In this document: piece by piece, positions 4,759 to 5,843 of the stretch
How the letters are laid out: each line of letters begins with the position of its first letter
How positions within the stretch are numbered: position 1 is the first letter of the stretch
NCBI GenBank assembly: GCA_003538615.1
Contig: DPRT01000088.1
Coordinates: 1 to 5,843 of the forward strand
From: Holophagaceae bacterium
GTDB taxonomy: Bacteria; Acidobacteriota; Holophagae; Holophagales; Holophagaceae
Length of the DNA stretch: 5,843 nucleotides
Direction of reading: 5' to 3'
Notes under the pieces: generated by a model
Told to the model about the DNA's origin: nothing
What the model saw: the letters and a program-made list of their open reading frames with translations, nothing else
The model's database searches: none
Program-made: the position numbers and the translations under genes

Positions 4759-5843
4759 ATGATCCGCCGCCTGGTCCCCGCCCTCGTCCTGACCCTCTGC
4801 GCGGTGCTTCACGCCGCCCAGCCCCCGCTGAGGATCGGCCTCGACACCCAGGCCACGGAATGGATCGTGTCGCTGGAGGGCGGCGGCCAGGTCTGCGATC
4901 GCGCGGGCAGGCCCCTGCTGAAGCTGGCGCCGGACGAGAAGCTGCGCATCTGGTGGGACAGCCGCGGCGTGTCCGATCCCACCAGCGAGTACCGCGTCCA
5001 GGTGGGCCGGCCCCACACGGCCGCCGAGGCCGCCGCCCTCATGAAGCGCCTGAAGGCGCTGGGCGAGGCCCCGGACCGGGTGAAGGTCCCGGACGCCGAG
5101 ACCTGGCGCGTGCTGACAGGCCACTTCGCCGCGGCCCAGGAGGCGGAGCCGGTGCTTCAGAAGCTCCAGGACCTGGGCTTCGACGAGCTGTGGGTGGCCT
5201 CCGAATCCCGGGGGGCCGCCCCCCGCAAGGGCCGGGCCCTCTATGCCATCACGGACCGCTACGAACGCCGGGCCCTGCCCCAGGACGGCCTGTGGCTGAA
5301 GCCCGCGGGCGAGCTGACCGTCCTCCAGGGCAAGGGCCGCTACCGCGGCAAGGTCGAGATCTTCCCCAACGCCCAGGGCCGTCTGACGGTGGTGAACACG
5401 CTGGATCTGGAGACCTACCTGCGCGGCGTGGTGCCCAAGGAGATGGGCGCCTGGGAGTTCCCCAGCCTGGAAGCCCTGAAGGCCCAGGCCGTGGCGGCCC
5501 GCACCTATGCGGTGGCCAACCGCGGCAAGCGCGCGGCGGACGGCTTCGACATGGGCGATACGGTGGCCGACCAGGTCTACGGCGGCCGCGACGGAGAGCA
5601 GGCCCTCACGGACCGGGCCATCCAGGAGACGGAAGGCCTCTTCGCCACCCATGGCGGCAAACCCATCCTCGCCCTGTTCATGGCGAACTGCGGCGGCCAT
5701 ACGGTGGATGTGGCCCATGTCTTCGGCGGCGACGCCCCGTATCTGAAGGCCGCGCCCTGCTATCCGGCCAACCCGCTCACGCTGCCCTTCGCCTCAGGCG
5801 TGCCCGTCACCTCCGAGGCCCAGCAGCCCTGGCTCACCTGGGA
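4759..5843 (+). CDS. SpoIID/LytB-type peptidoglycan enzyme with SPOR-like domain (3' end missing)
   Basis: 361 codons are visible and the frame is open at the window edge. Residues 1-20 are a signal peptide (MIRRLVPALVLTLCAVLHAA). Residues 78-147 look like one SPOR domain: strand YRVQVG, helix AAEAAALMKRLKALG, strand WRVLTGHF, helix AAQEAEPVLQKLQDLG, strand ELWVA; SPOR domains bind glycan strands stripped of stem peptides. The SpoIID domain runs from about 190: RGVVPKEMGAWEFPSLEALK has the catalytic Glu at 228, then AQAVAARTYAVANRGK, DTVADQVYGG (267-276) and ANCGGHTVDVAHVFGG (309-324). SpoIID enzymes are lytic transglycosylases acting on the same denuded glycans. DTVADQVY replaces the DTTHCQVY of many Firmicute proteins, so that His-Cys pair is absent; Cys311 and Cys334 may serve instead. 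Sporulation is not implied. Confidence 0.93.
   Translation, partial: MIRRLVPALVLTLCAVLHAAQPPLRIGLDTQATEWIVSLEGGGQVCDRAGRPLLKLAPDEKLRIWWDSRGVSDPTSEYRVQVGRPHTAAEAAALMKRLKALGEAPDRVKVPDAETWRVLTGHFAAAQEAEPVLQKLQDLGFDELWVASESRGAAPRKGRALYAITDRYERRALPQDGLWLKPAGELTVLQGKGRYRGKVEIFPNAQGRLTVVNTLDLETYLRGVVPKEMGAWEFPSLEALKAQAVAARTYAVANRGKRAADGFDMGDTVADQVYGGRDGEQALTDRAIQETEGLFATHGGKPILALFMANCGGHTVDVAHVFGGDAPYLKAAPCYPANPLTLPFASGVPVTSEAQQPWLTW

Noticed and set aside
4711..5718. 335-codon minus-strand open frame opposite the SpoIID gene
   Set aside because: Biased, motif-free composition; the plus strand codes for clear SPOR and SpoIID motifs.
1..5843. CRISPR array, tRNA, insertion sequence or phage genes
   Set aside because: No regularly spaced repeats, cloverleaf, transposase motif or terminal inverted repeats were seen on either strand.

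Overview
The window is high in GC and its codons favour G or C in the third position. It is chromosomal in character: no mobile element, rRNA, tRNA or CRISPR array was seen. The gene content (secreted M14 peptidase, SpoIID/SPOR protein, YfiR-like periplasmic protein, Gfo/Idh/MocA oxidoreductase) and the codon style suit a Gram-negative, GC-rich bacterium. A member of the Holophagae (Acidobacteriota, Geothrix-like) is my best guess, from general resemblance only.

Left part (1-2210). The last codons of a plus-strand gene (3-35) converge on a minus-strand pair. A perfect GC-rich hairpin (61-86) separates them and probably ends transcription from one or both sides. The minus-strand pair runs from 2210 down to 87: a small four-helix membrane protein, then, three bases after its stop, a secreted M14-type zinc carboxypeptidase with all main catalytic residues present.

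Divergent spacer (2211-2279). These 69 bases hold ribosome binding sites for both directions and a 6-2-6 palindrome (2238-2251). The palindrome's two ends coincide with weak -10-like boxes pointing outward, so this may be a shared operator/promoter.

Right part (2280-5843), all on the plus strand. First comes a Gfo/Idh/MocA NAD(P)-dependent oxidoreductase with features recalling the UDP-sugar dehydrogenase branch (GnnA-like). It overlaps by 4 bases (GTGA) an S12 serine-hydrolase gene whose product starts only eight residues before its SxxK nucleophile. After a 92-base spacer comes a secreted YfiR-like protein with its Shine-Dalgarno in the loop of a small hairpin. 24 bases later begins a SpoIID/LytB-type peptidoglycan enzyme with an N-terminal SPOR-like domain; it runs off the right edge.

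Taken together, several genes point to the cell envelope (SpoIID/SPOR glycan processing, penicillin-recognising-type serine hydrolase, possible lipid A sugar oxidoreductase, secreted peptidase). I see no clear evidence of a new defence or mobile system. The most unusual points are the N-terminally short S12 protein coupled to the oxidoreductase, the SPOR-SpoIID fusion lacking the HC zinc pair of sporulation SpoIID, and the symmetric divergent promoter.
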